In this document: one piece after another, positions 11,001-21,327 of the stretch | How the letters are laid out: each line of letters opens with the position of its first letter | Numbering within the stretch: position 1 is the first letter of the stretch | Origin: Klebsormidium nitens | Taxonomy: Eukaryota > Streptophyta > Klebsormidiophyceae > Klebsormidiales > Klebsormidiaceae | Assembly: GCA_000708835.1 (NCBI GenBank) | Contig: DF237155.1 | Location: forward strand, 79,496 to 143,495 | Length of the DNA: 64,000 nt | Direction of reading: 5' to 3' | Translations under genes and position numbers: made by a program | Notes under the pieces: model-generated | Told to the model about the DNA's origin: nothing | Database searches by the model: none | What the model saw: the letters and a program-made list of their open reading frames with translations, nothing else

Positions 11001-12517
11001 AGTTTTTGATTCAGTGCATGGACGATTTGGGCCAGGAACAACAAAAGGTGAGCGCCTTTCCATACCACCTCTGCCGGTAATGTTACGTCCCATCGGTCCT
11101 TTTTTCCTCGGTCAGTGCGACTCGCGGTTGATCCTGAAAGCAGCATTTCCAGCAGGGCATCCAGAGCATCTAGTCCTGAAGAGAATATTGGAACAAGATA
11201 TGTGGTACTGAGAAATGAGCCAACCCTGGCTAATGGTTGCCCTCGCTGCAAGCTTCATTCGTCATCTGGTTTCCGGATACTGCAAATATGCCCTTTCGTC
11301 AGGTTTTTCGACTCAGATCTGTTAGGAGTCCCCATTGAATCGTCAGTCAGGGCCCCAAATGGTTCGACCTGATTGACGCTATGGGCGGTGAAAGATGGAT
11401 GTAAGCCTTCCGCTTCTCCTCTGAAGGACGCTTTCTGTTGCCCCTGTAAACTAGAGGGAGAACCATAAACGCCTTTTCCTACTGCAGGTTGGCAGTCAGT
11501 TTGTGATGTCTCCTTGCGCAGAAGCTTCACTTCTTCTGGTTCACGCTTCTGACGTGGCTCCTTGCGTATTATGCAGCAACAATACTACTATCGGGCAGTA
11601 ACTAGGCAAGAAGCGCAAAAGGGAGCGTGGCTGCTAAAACGACGGTAAGTGAAAGCGTGTGCTGGGATTGCTCTGTGTCAAACTCCGACCCATCTGCCAG
11701 AACCGGTAACCATGAGCCAATATCTGGTTTGCAAGTCCAGACAGTTGATGTCTGTTGGGTTACAGGAAGTCCGAAGGCTTCCCATGAAAAGCGGGTGCAG
11801 TTACCATGGACTGGGACGTTGGCCCAAACATAGCCTCACTCTATTTCTCGAAGCTTTTTCCTTCTCCAAAAATTGGCGCGTCTTCAAAATAGGGCGCCTA
11901 AACCTTTAGCCAACGGTTTGCTGATGTGCGTTTGTACCGTCTCTCCAGAGCGGAGAACGCTGCTCGGAAAGCTGCCGGGGAGGAGCCTCTGCCCGAGGAG
12001 GACTCGGCGAACCCCGCTTTCAAGCCCATCCCCGAGCCAAGCAGGCTGGACGGGTTCTTGATCACGAATCAGATCAGCAACTACTGCGGACAAGTCAACG
12101 GGTGAGCTTGGCTGCCGTGATCTGGATTACCATCTTGACTTCGTTTAGCTTGTTGGGTTGATTCATACTGGACTGGCTTAGGTGCTGATAGAGCCGTATT
12201 CAGGAAGCTGGCAGAAGTGGAATCTGGCAGAGGCGAAATATAAGCAGTTGGAAGTAGCATTGAGCAAGGGTTCTGTTCCAGTAATGCTTTGGAGCTGAAG
12301 ATTAGGTGCGCATAGAAGTCTGCATAATTGCTTTTGGCTTCCAACCGAGGAGCCTTCTCATGGGTCTTCGGCCTTCGTCTGCTCTCAGCCAGGCAGAGAG
12401 CATGTTTTGGGAGCTACGTTTCACTTCTCATCTACCTTTGTTCTTTCCTTGTGCAGGTTCGGAGGGCAAAGCTTAAGCAAGATGTATGTTATGGACGCTG
12501 TACATGAGGAGCACTGA
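8086..12517 (+). CDS. EIF3H: Translation initiation factor eIF3 subunit h
   Basis: Subunit h of the eIF3 scaffold that helps load the 43S complex on mRNA in the cytoplasm. Eleven exons: 8086-8101, 8249-8331, 8754-8870, 9316-9486, 9801-9934, 10077-10125, 10677-10748, 10946-11047, 11577-11644, 11949-12101 and 12457-12517. All junctions are GT-AG and in frame, giving 341 residues, close to the roughly 337 of plant eIF3h. Family blocks in order: [40 protein letters not shown] followed by [45 protein letters not shown] and [11 protein letters not shown]. The MPN domain occupies the first half and, as usual for this subunit, has no JAMM metal ligands. In plants eIF3h promotes reinitiation after upstream frames. 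The first exon is only 16 bp, and its ATG was chosen because its phase-1 end joins exon 2 exactly. Confidence 0.95.
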
Positions 12518-13307
12518 CGGGCAAACAACACTTTTCCGTTATTTTTCCGCGCATTGTTTGATCCGATTGATGCAGTCACCACCTTTTCGCATATTCAAAG
12601 TACAACTCTTGTCTCTGGCAAGCAAGAGCTGGGTTGGTAATTCTGAACAATGCCGCCTGCTGTTCAGGGGCCGTGTGCGCATGTTATTACCGCGCACACT
12701 GTGAGCAAGTCTGACGGTTTGCAATTGCTGCTGTCCTGTATTTGAGGTGTTTGTTAGTAGTCAAGCGGTGAATTATCCTTCTTGCATGCTGCTATCCCCC
12801 CTTGCAAATGGCAGGTTGAGTTGAAAACCTGAGATTTGTTGAATCGCGCATGCCATCTGCTGCAATTCCAGGCGACTGGTGCGAGCGGGTCCATAGCTGC
12901 CTATGCTGAAAGTACTCTTGGGTGGCCTCAAAGTGGGCGTAGGCCATGCATGGACACCCCAAGGCCATTTTCGGTGATGGGGGCCCAAACTGGCCGAAGT
13001 TGCAATCTGGTCCGTTGAAAAAAGACCCGGATGCACGGAGTGTGCATTTCCGGAGCTTTGAAATCGGACGCCCACTTGCAGTCGGCGGTGCAACATATCC
13101 ATGGGCCAAAGCCTGCGCTGATGCTCATGATGCTATCTGCCACCGGCCTGCAGCATGATGCCGCCTTCAAGGCCAATCGATAATCTGTGTACGTACTTCA
13201 GCTACAGTAGTAGCGTTGACACCCACACACCCACCCACGCCCTAGCTAGCGCAACGTTATCCGTTTGCCCTGCAGCTACAGCCATTCGCCTGGCCATGGG
13301 CGCTGTG

Positions 13308-13313
13308 CACGTG
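13308..13313. promoter_or_regulatory. G-box/ABRE-like site upstream of the LEA gene
   Basis: Perfect CACGTG, 704 bp before the LEA start codon. In plants ACGT-core boxes bind bZIP factors of the ABA and stress response. This is the first of three in this promoter. Confidence 0.5.
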
Positions 13314-13512
13314 ACCGCAAATTCTATACAAAGAAGGAAGAAATTCCACGAGGCACAAGTATCTACTGCTGCAGGGCGCGTCCGACGCCTAGTTGACCTT
13401 TTAAAGAGGATGCAATTACCGTTGTAGGTAGGCTGCAAGTTGCAATTACATTAAGAGCGGCACCAGCTGGGCTGCGTATCCTGAGAAGACCTCATCGATT
13501 GGCTCCGTAGTT

Positions 13513-13518
13513 CACGTG
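13513..13518. promoter_or_regulatory. G-box/ABRE-like site upstream of the LEA gene
   Basis: Perfect CACGTG in the context TTCACGTGTT, 499 bp before the LEA start. It is the second of three boxes. Confidence 0.5.
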
Positions 13519-13555
13519 TTTCAACGCACCAATCACAAGCTGTCGCACTCAGTGA

Positions 13556-13561
13556 CACGTG
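13556..13561. promoter_or_regulatory. G-box/ABRE-like site upstream of the LEA gene
   Basis: Perfect CACGTG in the context GACACGTGGAC, which matches the classical ABRE form ACACGTGG. It lies 43 bp after the second box and 456 bp before the start codon. Confidence 0.55.
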
Positions 13562-14016
13562 GACCACGAGGGGCGCATTCACTATACCCATGTCATATGC
13601 CGGCGCCGACTGCCACCTGCATGCAGCTCCTTGGACACTTGGCACAGCCTCAGGCAGCTGCTCTCGGGCCGCGGCGCAATGGGGGCCACTTTTCTGACCT
13701 CAGCGGCACTCCGCACCCTGAACAAGCTGCCCTGGAGGGTGATCGTCCTGCATTTCCAAATTCCAGCTGGAACATCCGCAATGCTGAAGACAGCAAGTAC
13801 GACCTTAAACTTACAAGCTGGAGATAAACGTTTGCTGAAAGGGTCAACGAAGCAAGCCAGCTGCTCGCAGGTCATCAACAAGCTTCTATCGTGGAGCTGC
13901 GTCTTGATCCGATTGACAGGGACCCCGCTAGTGTGCTACTCTCTACGCCGACGCGACAGCTTTTGCAATATTGCAAAGAGCCGCCTGCAACACCATTTTG
14001 GCTGACGTGTTTAAAG

Positions 14017-15036
14017 ATGGACAAGATCAAGCAGGTCATTGGAAAGAAGCCTCATGGGTCCGACCCAACTGGTAAGGCAACACTGTACTTACGCTGTTCA
14101 CTGCCATTATCTGCTTGGGGAATCACAATACGTGTCTTGTGTTGTCTACTAACCCTGTGCTTTCAGGAGTGTACCCTGGAGTCAAAGATTCTGACCAAGT
14201 ATCTTTCGGGCCTGAAGTAAAAGAACATAGGCCCTAACGATTTGGAATGCAGTCTGAGTCCGTCGAGAAATGATTAAAGCAAGGAATGTAACGCCTTTAG
14301 GAGGGACTGATGTCTACAGTAGTAAAGGGAAATTTTAGCATCGCTTCCTTCTATTGATGCAGATCGGACTATCTTGAAAAGCAACTCTGAAGCTATTCAA
14401 AAGATGCAGTCCACAAAGCACTTTCAAGATGCGCGCATTTCCATTATTTGGTCGTGGTTGCTTTCTTAAAGCAGATTGGTCCCGAGGTGGCTTCCTTCTT
14501 GTCTCTTTCATACTGATACATGTTGCTTCTTAAGTCAGTTCCTTGCTTTGCAAATGGAGATGTTATTTCCGTCTCCTGAATCCATTCCTCCGACGTCGAG
14601 TCTCTGAGCGTCGTTGATACGCTCACCTGACTATTTCCCCCCGCTCTCATCAGTTGCTGAGGGAACCCCCCAGGACAACCCATACACTGACGTGAACAAC
14701 GACGGCAGCGGCGGCGGCGGCCTCATCTCCAAGATGAAGCACGCTGTGAAGGGGCACCAACATGGCACACCGGAGTCTCAGGTCAATAACGAGATGGCCA
14801 CCGGGGGTGCGGCCACAGCAAACACCGGCGGGTTTGGGCTGCAGGACAAGGGGGTTAAGGAGGGGTCGATGGGGGAGGGAATGGGTTACATGGGGGGAAT
14901 GGGTCAAGGGGGAACTCCTGGGGCAATGGGGGAGGGTATGGGGCAGCCGCATAGCGGTATGGCGACTGGGCTGGAGCAGGGGTCAATGGGTGCGGGGGCG
15001 GGAAGACAGGGGGGGATGGGGACCGACTCGTACTGA
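14017..15036 (+). CDS. Dehydrin-like / hydrophilin LEA protein
   Basis: Two exons, 14017-14071 and 14654-15036, joined in phase 1, give 145 residues. The N-terminus MDKIKQVIGKK resembles a dehydrin K-segment (core xxxKIKEKLPG), and a second Lys-rich amphipathic piece GGGLISKMKHAVKGHQHG follows at about residues 35-52. Between them NPYTDVNND has a faint Y-segment look. The second half is a Gly/Met/Gln-rich low-complexity tail of GMGQ/GSMGEGMG type ending in GTDSY. It has no Cys or Trp, no membrane segment and no signal peptide. These are hallmarks of hydrophilins, which stay unfolded and protect proteins and membranes in drying cells. Three G-boxes upstream fit stress induction. The full EKKGIMEKIKEKLPG consensus is not met, so it may be a divergent LEA class rather than a true dehydrin. 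An alternative acceptor at 14165-14166 would give a short truncated form. Confidence 0.75.
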
Positions 15037-15060
15037 TTATGTGGCTGATGACCAGTCTAG

Positions 15061-15182
15061 TGCCAGCGTCAAATTTTGGGCACTTTTGCAAGTAGCACAG
15101 AGCATGGACGTTTACCAGATGCCAGTGTCAAAGTCTGATGGGCGTTTTTTTGAGTTAGCACAGATGGTGGACGTTGACATTT
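15061..15182 (+). repeat. 60-bp imperfect tandem duplication
   Basis: Two consecutive copies (15061-15120 and 15121-15182) share GCCAG-GTCAAA, GTAGCACAGA versus GTTAGCACAGA, and TGGACGTT in the same order. They lie directly after the LEA stop codon, so they probably fall within its 3' untranslated region. Confidence 0.65.
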
Positions 15183-16366
15183 GCCTCAAAATTTTTTAAA
15201 GTATCAAGTTCAGTAGCAGCTAAAGACGCCAGCGTGTGCCTGCAGCTGACTCAATCTCGGGGTGAGCCGAAGTGGCTACTAGACCTTGTTAGATTGGGAG
15301 GACAGATGTTCATTGCTGCCATCAGATGTCGGCTAAGTCTGTTTATAATAATATGAGCAGTAAACGCAGTTTCTCCATTCCGCATCAGCCTACTGTGGTT
15401 ACTTGTGATATGTATCACAGCAGATTGAATCGATTCATGAGATTGTCTATGATCACATACAGAGAGAGTTGACTATAATGCTTTCCGTCAGTTCTGAGGA
15501 GCTGACGGGAGTCGTTCTATGTTACGTGCCACGTCATCTGGTAATGGCCGAACCGCTACTCTCATTTTGCAAAGGCTTCATGTTGAAACATACATCTGTT
15601 TAAGTAACTTGGTAGGTGCATCACAACGACTCAACACAGGTTGGCTTCATGTCATCCATGCGTCGATCCGTAAACGTCCGAACATCGTTAATTACTGGCA
15701 ACTGGACGAGGTGTATAAATTGATGGATACTTCAACAGTACAAACGGCAAAGAACGAGAAGACTTCGCATCGGTAGATTCGCTATTTGCGACAAGATCAG
15801 TGTGCAAACACATGTGGGATACACGGAGACGCGGCCCCACAGGTTGGTGTATGGGATAAGAATTCCCACTCCAGTACGTTACAGTCGGCGGCGCCCTTAA
15901 AGTCCCGCTTTGTCAAAGTTAAAACACCTCGTCGTGAGACGACCGTCACGGTAAAAGACGGAACAGGTGCAGCAGAAGCGTGGCCGACCTACACACGACG
16001 GCACCTCTTGTTAAGTGCAGACGGTCAATAATTGTGCGAAGACACGCTGGCAATAGAGCGGTTTGGCGAACTCATTGCTTAGATCGAAGGCTGTCATCCT
16101 GAAAAGGAAATATCTATGTCACGAGATCTCTAACGGAAGCACTCACGTCATTTCTAGCATAGCTACACCGTGCAAGGAGGCAGCGCTTTAAAAGATGGCA
16201 ACCGCGTTCCCTGGCCCTGAAAGATTTCTAAGAAGCCTTTTAACGAACGCCATCTCCTACCGTACAGCCTATTTCTCCAAAGGCCTTACGTTTTCCAAGG
16301 GCCCAACCTATAACAATTTCGACAGTCTTTATGCCAGATACTGTCCTCTGATCGCTTCTCAGCAAA
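15183..16366. other. Intergenic, no supported gene
   Basis: About 1.2 kb between two convergent genes (LEA plus strand, membrane protein minus strand). Small open frames at 15519-15776 and 15786-16031 have no recognisable content. Nothing else seen. Confidence 0.4.
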
Positions 16367-17389
16367 CTAGGTGATGGCTTCACCGTTCACGTCCTTCAGT
16401 TCCGGCCGACTCTCCGATTCTGTCTTCCGCTCCCTGTAAGCAAGGTACAGCGCGGTCGCGGCCGCAGGTCCCAACGCGGCGGCGCCAGCCAGCGTGCAAA
16501 GGGCCGCCAGCGGCCCGTCCTCAAGCAAAGCCAAGTATGCGAAGCACAGGAACAGCCCCATGGTATCCAAGAGTACGTACAGCACCACCGCATCCGAGGC
16601 GCTTTCTGCCGTCACCACGGCAACGAACTGAGCGCGGGCCGAAGGATTGCTGACGAGAACGAGGCAGCTGAAGATGCGCCAGAACACGCCCAACGTGGCA
16701 GCGACCAAGAAGCATAAGAGGACGACGTAGTTGAGATGGCGAGCTTCGTTCCCTTGTCCTTCTTTCGAAGCCGCTTCCGGATCGTGGGAACAGCAGAGGG
16801 CTTGCGCGAGAATGGGAACCATAAGCGGGAAGAGCGTCCCGGCTAGGAAAAGCGCCCAATGACTGTCTTCGGCGACCAGAAACGGGCCCAGCAAGCCGAC
16901 GAGAGCGGAGAGCACGGCCGTGACGGTCGCCGCGTCGTCGCGCGTTAGCCGCGCCGGCGCCCTCGCGGCCGCGCTGAAGCGGCCGCGCGCGCCATCTGGG
17001 AAGTGGGCCGGCAGCCAGAGCAGCGAGAACGAACCGGAGGCGCCCAGAAAGGGCGTCAGGCCGAGTGCCACAATCTGGCCCGTTGCGTGCGCGCGCATTG
17101 ATTCTCTGACAGTTGACAGGAGGTAGATGCTGACCAGGCAGAGAAAGTCCCCTAAGACGAGCAACCCAACTGAGCCGTTGAACAGGGCGCTGAAAATTGC
17201 ATTTTGTGCGCAGAAGCCCGCGCGCAGAAGTGTCTCCAGCCTGGGAAGACTAGTAAGTTTCCACTCAGAGGCGCCACAGCTCTCGAGCAGGACGCGCGAG
17301 AAGGTGATGAGAAGATGAAGGAAGAGCGACGCGCCCAAAATCGCAGGGGGCGTACACGCGAGCATCTGGCGGCGGGTCAGGGGAGCCAT
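16367..17389 (-). CDS. Multi-pass membrane protein, local family copy 1
   Basis: Single-exon frame of 340 residues. I chose the ATG at 17389, not the in-frame upstream start at 17590, because the N-terminus MAPLTRRQMLAC then aligns with the two neighbouring copies (MAP-TRRQ-LAC). Hydrophobic stretches suggest about seven or eight membrane spans. The basic N-terminus is probably on the cytosolic or stromal side. Conserved family blocks: an ESCG / SCGG-type Cys-Gly after the first span, a DFLCL / ECLCL block in the next span, a WR/WHxF...VxSNPSA or ASDPS motif in the central part, LCFAYLALLEDGPLAALC, and a closing LGPAxAxALYLAYRERK. I do not recognise the family and assign no function. It is head to head with copy 2, 554 bp between start codons. 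The lack of introns is unusual next to the intron-rich genes around it. Confidence 0.8.
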   Translation of the reverse strand: MAPLTRRQMLACTPPAILGASLFLHLLITFSRVLLESCGASEWKLTSLPRLETLLRAGFCAQNAIFSALFNGSVGLLVLGDFLCLVSIYLLSTVRESMRAHATGQIVALGLTPFLGASGSFSLLWLPAHFPDGARGRFSAAARAPARLTRDDAATVTAVLSALVGLLGPFLVAEDSHWALFLAGTLFPLMVPILAQALCCSHDPEAASKEGQGNEARHLNYVVLLCFLVAATLGVFWRIFSCLVLVSNPSARAQFVAVVTAESASDAVVLYVLLDTMGLFLCFAYLALLEDGPLAALCTLAGAAALGPAAATALYLAYRERKTESESRPELKDVNGEAIT

Positions 17390-17943
17390 TGCGGACAAAA
17401 TAACTGGTCTCTTCCGTTGATATGCTTTGCGATGGGAAAACAACACGCAACGCTCTGAGAGGCAGAGGCAGTCGAGTAGAGTGGATTCTCGCAGGACACT
17501 CTTTTGTGTGCGGTTTTTAGTAAGCAGTGTGGGTATGACGGAGGGATTGTCGGCGATGCATGATGCCCGATATCCTGAAGCCGAGATCATCGAGACAGCT
17601 AGATTGAAGGTACAGTGATTGGAAGTAAACTACCCTGTAGTGTCAACTACAGACTCATGATCAAGTTCGACGTTGTCGGCAGCTGTCACTTGGGGCCTAC
17701 ATGCTAGACACCTGGCACCTCGCCACAGACTCACGGGCTGTTGCCGAAGGAAGGTCGTGCTATACTACTTGGCACGTTTCAACCGGTTAGGCGCACTGTG
17801 GTGGTCAGCGGATGCCTCGACTCCACTCATGGACTGCGCTGAGGCTGCCATAGGGCACTAGTCAAAAGTCCGGCTAGCTTTGAAACACGTTCGGTCGGAC
17901 TATCACAAGGGCTGCTGACACATACTGCGACTCTCCGTTCGCC
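17390..17943. promoter_or_regulatory. Head-to-head region between membrane-protein copies 1 and 2
   Basis: The 554 bp between the divergent starts must hold both promoters. I saw no clear shared motif. A 63-codon frame at 17427-17618 is antisense to the 5' flank of copy 1 and is not supported. Confidence 0.4.
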
Positions 17944-19170
17944 ATGGCGCCCCCGACCCGCCGCCAGCTGCCGGCTTGCGCGCCGCCAGTCTTTCTTGGT
18001 GCCGCCCTCATCTTGTTTCGCGCAGCCGTCTCTCTGCTCCTTTTCCGGGCGTGCGGCGGTTCCCTTGCTCCCGTCACGACTCCGAGTGACCTGCGCCGCC
18101 TGATTGGCGTCGTCGACTGCACCCAAGCGACGGTTTCCGCGACCCTTGCCGACAGTCCAGTCCCGCTGCTCGTCTTCCTGGAGGTTCTGTTTCTCGAGGG
18201 TGTGTACCTGCTGTGGAGCGCCCAAGAGGGGCTGAGAAGCCGGTCTTTCTTTCCTTTTGCGTCAGTTCTGCTGCTGCCACTTGTTGGCCCGTGTGGCGCT
18301 CTCGCTGCGTTTTCCTGCCTCACTATATCCTCAACGGCGGTCGTGTTCCGGTCCTGACGGCCGCAAGTAAGCGGGCGCTCACGCTTCCTGAGCTCACCAA
18401 TGGGGATGCATTTCTAGCCGCGGTTGTGCCCGTCGTGTTCGCGGTGTGTCTAGGCCCTCTTGTGCTCCCCAAAGAGAGTGTCTGGGCGCTTCTTGCTGCG
18501 GCGGCCCTGTTTCCGGTCATCATCACTCTCCTGTGGCGCCCTCTGCGCGTCTGCGGCGCGCGAAAGCCGCCCCCGCCAAACCCTCAAAAGATGCCCACGC
18601 TCGAGCGCTGCCTCCTTCTACAGATGACGGCACAGTTTAGGAATAGTAAGCCGTAGGAATAGTAAGCTCAAACCAAACACTAAAAACCTAACCTATAAAA
18701 ACTACCCGCTTCGCACCCCTACCCACCCTAACCCCCAAACTAACCCTACCCGTCCCAGGCTGGTGAGCTTACTATTCTTAAAGCTTACTATTCCTAAACT
18801 GTGTCGGGAGCTTCTACAGTTCGTGACGCTAGCTGCCGCAGGTCTCGCCTGGCGCGTCTTCGGTTACTTGGTCATCGCCAGCGATCCGACGGTCCGGAAC
18901 AGCTTCTTTGCTCTGCTTTCAAAGGGAGATTTCATTGCAATTACTCCTGATATGCTCGCGCACTACTTTCTGCTCGAAGCGCTCGGGCTGTCGCTGTCCT
19001 TCGCGTATTTTGCTTTGCTCGAAGACGGTGCGCGGGCGGCTCTCGGCGTCCTGGGCGGAGCGCTCGCGCTGGGACCCGCGCCGGCTGTGGCGCTGTATCT
19101 GGCTTCCCGAGAGCGCCGAATTCACGCTGCTGTGGAGAAGGAGCAAGGCGCAGCCGAAAGTGTACACTAG
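17944..19170 (+). pseudogene. Membrane-protein family copy 2, broken by a frameshift and a transposon
   Basis: The start MAPPTRRQLPAC and the end GPAPAVALYLASRERR match copies 1 and 3, so the limits are clear. Two lesions separate them. First, the frame of the N-terminal part (codons in phase with 17944) stops at 18355, while homology continues in the frame one base lower from about 18300 (FLPHYILNGGRVPVL onward). This fits a single-base deletion near 18295-18310. Second, the frame is cut at ERCLLLQ by a 187-bp insertion (18624-18810) flanked by a 9-bp direct repeat. Removing the insertion with one repeat copy brings FVTLAAAGLAW back into frame. The rest of the sequence is otherwise open, so decay seems recent. 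Splicing out the insertion is conceivable but would not cure the frameshift. Confidence 0.85.
18624..18810. mobile_element. 187-bp MITE-like transposon with 9-bp target duplication
   Basis: CTTCTACAG stands at 18615-18623 and again at 18811-18819, and the host reading frame resumes exactly at the second copy. The ends form an inverted repeat: CACAGTTTAGGAATAGTAAGC on the left has its complement on the right (18783-18801). Each arm carries two copies of a 14-bp unit, TAGGAATAGTAAGC, at a 16-bp period (18638 and 18654; complement at 18667 and 18783). The core is C-rich, with CCCACCCTAACCCCCAAAC. It is non-coding and so needs a transposase from elsewhere. A 9-bp duplication fits Mutator-like elements. 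The outermost bases do not match well, so the exact ends are uncertain by a few bases. Confidence 0.85.
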
Positions 19171-20200
19171 TGGAAACGAAATCGTCGGTAATCGTGTGGC
19201 CTCCTCGTAGGACTAACTTGAGCCTTCAGAAAAGGACAGCATAGAGCGGACGACTCTGGCTCGAACATCGTTTCAAGGGTCTCTTATAGTAGAGACACTC
19301 ACATCGAAGGAGAAGAATTCCCATTTGAGACATCACACTTTGTAAAGATATCTGTCTTTGCTGGATGACGTATTTGCGCTTCATAATGAGGAATCCGGTT
19401 TACAGAGTCGAATCGTGTGTACCCACTGTCTCTCAGTATAGGTGAAACGTTCAAAAGGTTGCAAGTTCGTTCGGCAGGTCAGAAGCGACACCGCTTCCTT
19501 GTACAGGACACGGACTCCTAGACCAATTTTTCATGATGAATCAGATTGAGAATTGATTGGCACGATGAAGCACCCGGATCCGCTTGAGTATAATAAAACT
19601 ATATCCGTTCCCAGCCCTCTGCTTTGAGCTTGTTTCTGTCCGTAATTTGTAACACGTCCAAGTATAGCACAAAATCCGCCTGTCGTGGCTGAAACTTTGT
19701 TAGGAAAGCATCGTTCTGAAAAACCTACAGCTGTACACGCTTTCTGAGCTGCTGGTAATATCAGGCAAGTGCCCGTGTACACTTCATCGCGAAAGAGTCG
19801 GGGGCCCCTGCAATCACATCGCAGATGTTCAAGGAGTCTTCCTGAATCCTGTTCAAGACCCTCGCAACTGTCGGTTAGGGTACCAATATCTTGTTCGTCA
19901 ATTGCACCTCAATTGCACCCGTAATGCTTAGGCAGAACTTTGCCAGGTTTCGTACTCATATCTTGTTGAGACCTGCCATAGCCGTGTAATGCATGCCCTC
20001 CCTTTTATAATGGGAATTGAGCCCATGAACAACATTCTATGAGTTGCAGTTCCTGCTATGAGCAGACGGCGTCGTTGTTGCCGTCTTCGACTTACAAAAT
20101 ACATCTCGGATTGCGCACCTCTTGAAGACATGTGCCTGAGAGTTTTATCTTTACAGAATTAACGCGCCATGTTTTGCAATTGAGTAGATGCAAGGTACAG
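19171..20200. other. Intergenic, no supported gene
   Basis: About 1 kb downstream of the broken copy 2. Only short open frames without recognisable content. No RNA gene or clear repeat. Confidence 0.4.
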
Positions 20201-20214
20201 GATAAACGTGGATT

Positions 20215-21075
20215 TTGGCAAGCATAATCTCATGCAATCACTCATCAACTGGATTCCACGTAGTTGCGTGCCGGTTTGGCGCAGTACTGAGCTCAACCAA
20301 AATGGACTCGAGCTTCGCTCAGCAGTATAAGTTTGAATTTGCTTGCATGGACGCCTCCATTGTTCAGCTTACTCATGGGGAGGACTCTGATCAGATTGCA
20401 CTGTATCAGAATCTTATGTCAACTCGAAGACTCTTGAAAGCGCCCACACGCGCTTTTCCCTTCAACTTTTTTGCACGAAAGACAGCAAGTATGCTACGGA
20501 ATGTGCCATCAATGCTTTTGCGCACTGTCGCACAATCCACCAGTTTGACAATACCACTGCTGCGGAAGCGACTAACGTGTTCCAGGACACAGTGTCTCTG
20601 ACAACGCCAACATGATTCTTAGACATTATGGAGTCATAGGGCAAATCTTTGTAACAAAAACGGCATCAGAGTGACGCCAAATGCTGGACACGCCGCTGAA
20701 ACAAGGTTTCAACTCAATTGATATTCTCAACCTTACATTTGCATAGCTTTGACGCCTGTGCGTACACGTCACTGACATCAGGCAAGCCGCAGAAATAGTG
20801 CATTTCAGTGCAAGGCAGAGAAGCCCACATGCCACGTCAAGGCAGGGAAGCACACATGCCACGTCTGGTCGCGTTTCACGGATTCTGGTCGAATGCATCT
20901 TTCAAATTCGGAGCTATATGTCGACCTATTTTTTCGTACAACAGACGAACCTCTTCCAAACGGACCAATCTACAGGTACATCGACGGAGAGACAATGCAA
21001 ATCTTTGATCACACCTTTTTGAAAAGAGAGTCGTCAAGTAAGCGACTATCCCGCTACTCATCGACACGGATTTGA
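20215..21075 (+). pseudogene. Possible degraded coding region, unrecognised
   Basis: Several adjacent stretches have protein-like composition but are in different frames. Frame of 20215-20601 runs through LTHGEDSDQIALYQNL. A neighbouring frame from about 20475 reads KDSKYATECAINAFAHC and HQFDNTTAAEATNVF up to 20610. At 20893-21075 another frame gives ELYVDLFFRTTDEPLPNG and YRYIDGETMQIF. I found no convincing splice junctions joining them and recognise no domain. It may be a decayed gene, an unusual multi-exon gene or chance. Low confidence. Confidence 0.2.
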
Positions 21076-21327
21076 CACGTCACGAGTTAAAGTACGCTGC
21101 ACGGTCCCCGGTGACCTCCATCTAAAACCAATTGTACTCATCCCAGAAGCGGTTGTTCTTTTCTTACAGTGAACAACATTCTCAAACGATTCTCAAAAGA
21201 ACGTTGATCTCTACGGTACTGTTTTCACTAAAACTGCCCGCCCATCTCAAAGAACACGCCTATTTTATATCTCCGGCTCGCAAATCTCTTCGCACTACGA
21301 TAACCCGATTTGAATCCCTTCTAGACA

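Larger units (their letters stand above)
12518..14016. other. Intergenic, upstream region of the LEA gene
   Basis: About 1.5 kb between the eIF3h stop and the LEA start. It holds three perfect CACGTG G-boxes within the last 710 bp (annotated separately) and a TGACGTGT just before the start codon. No gene seen. Confidence 0.5.
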
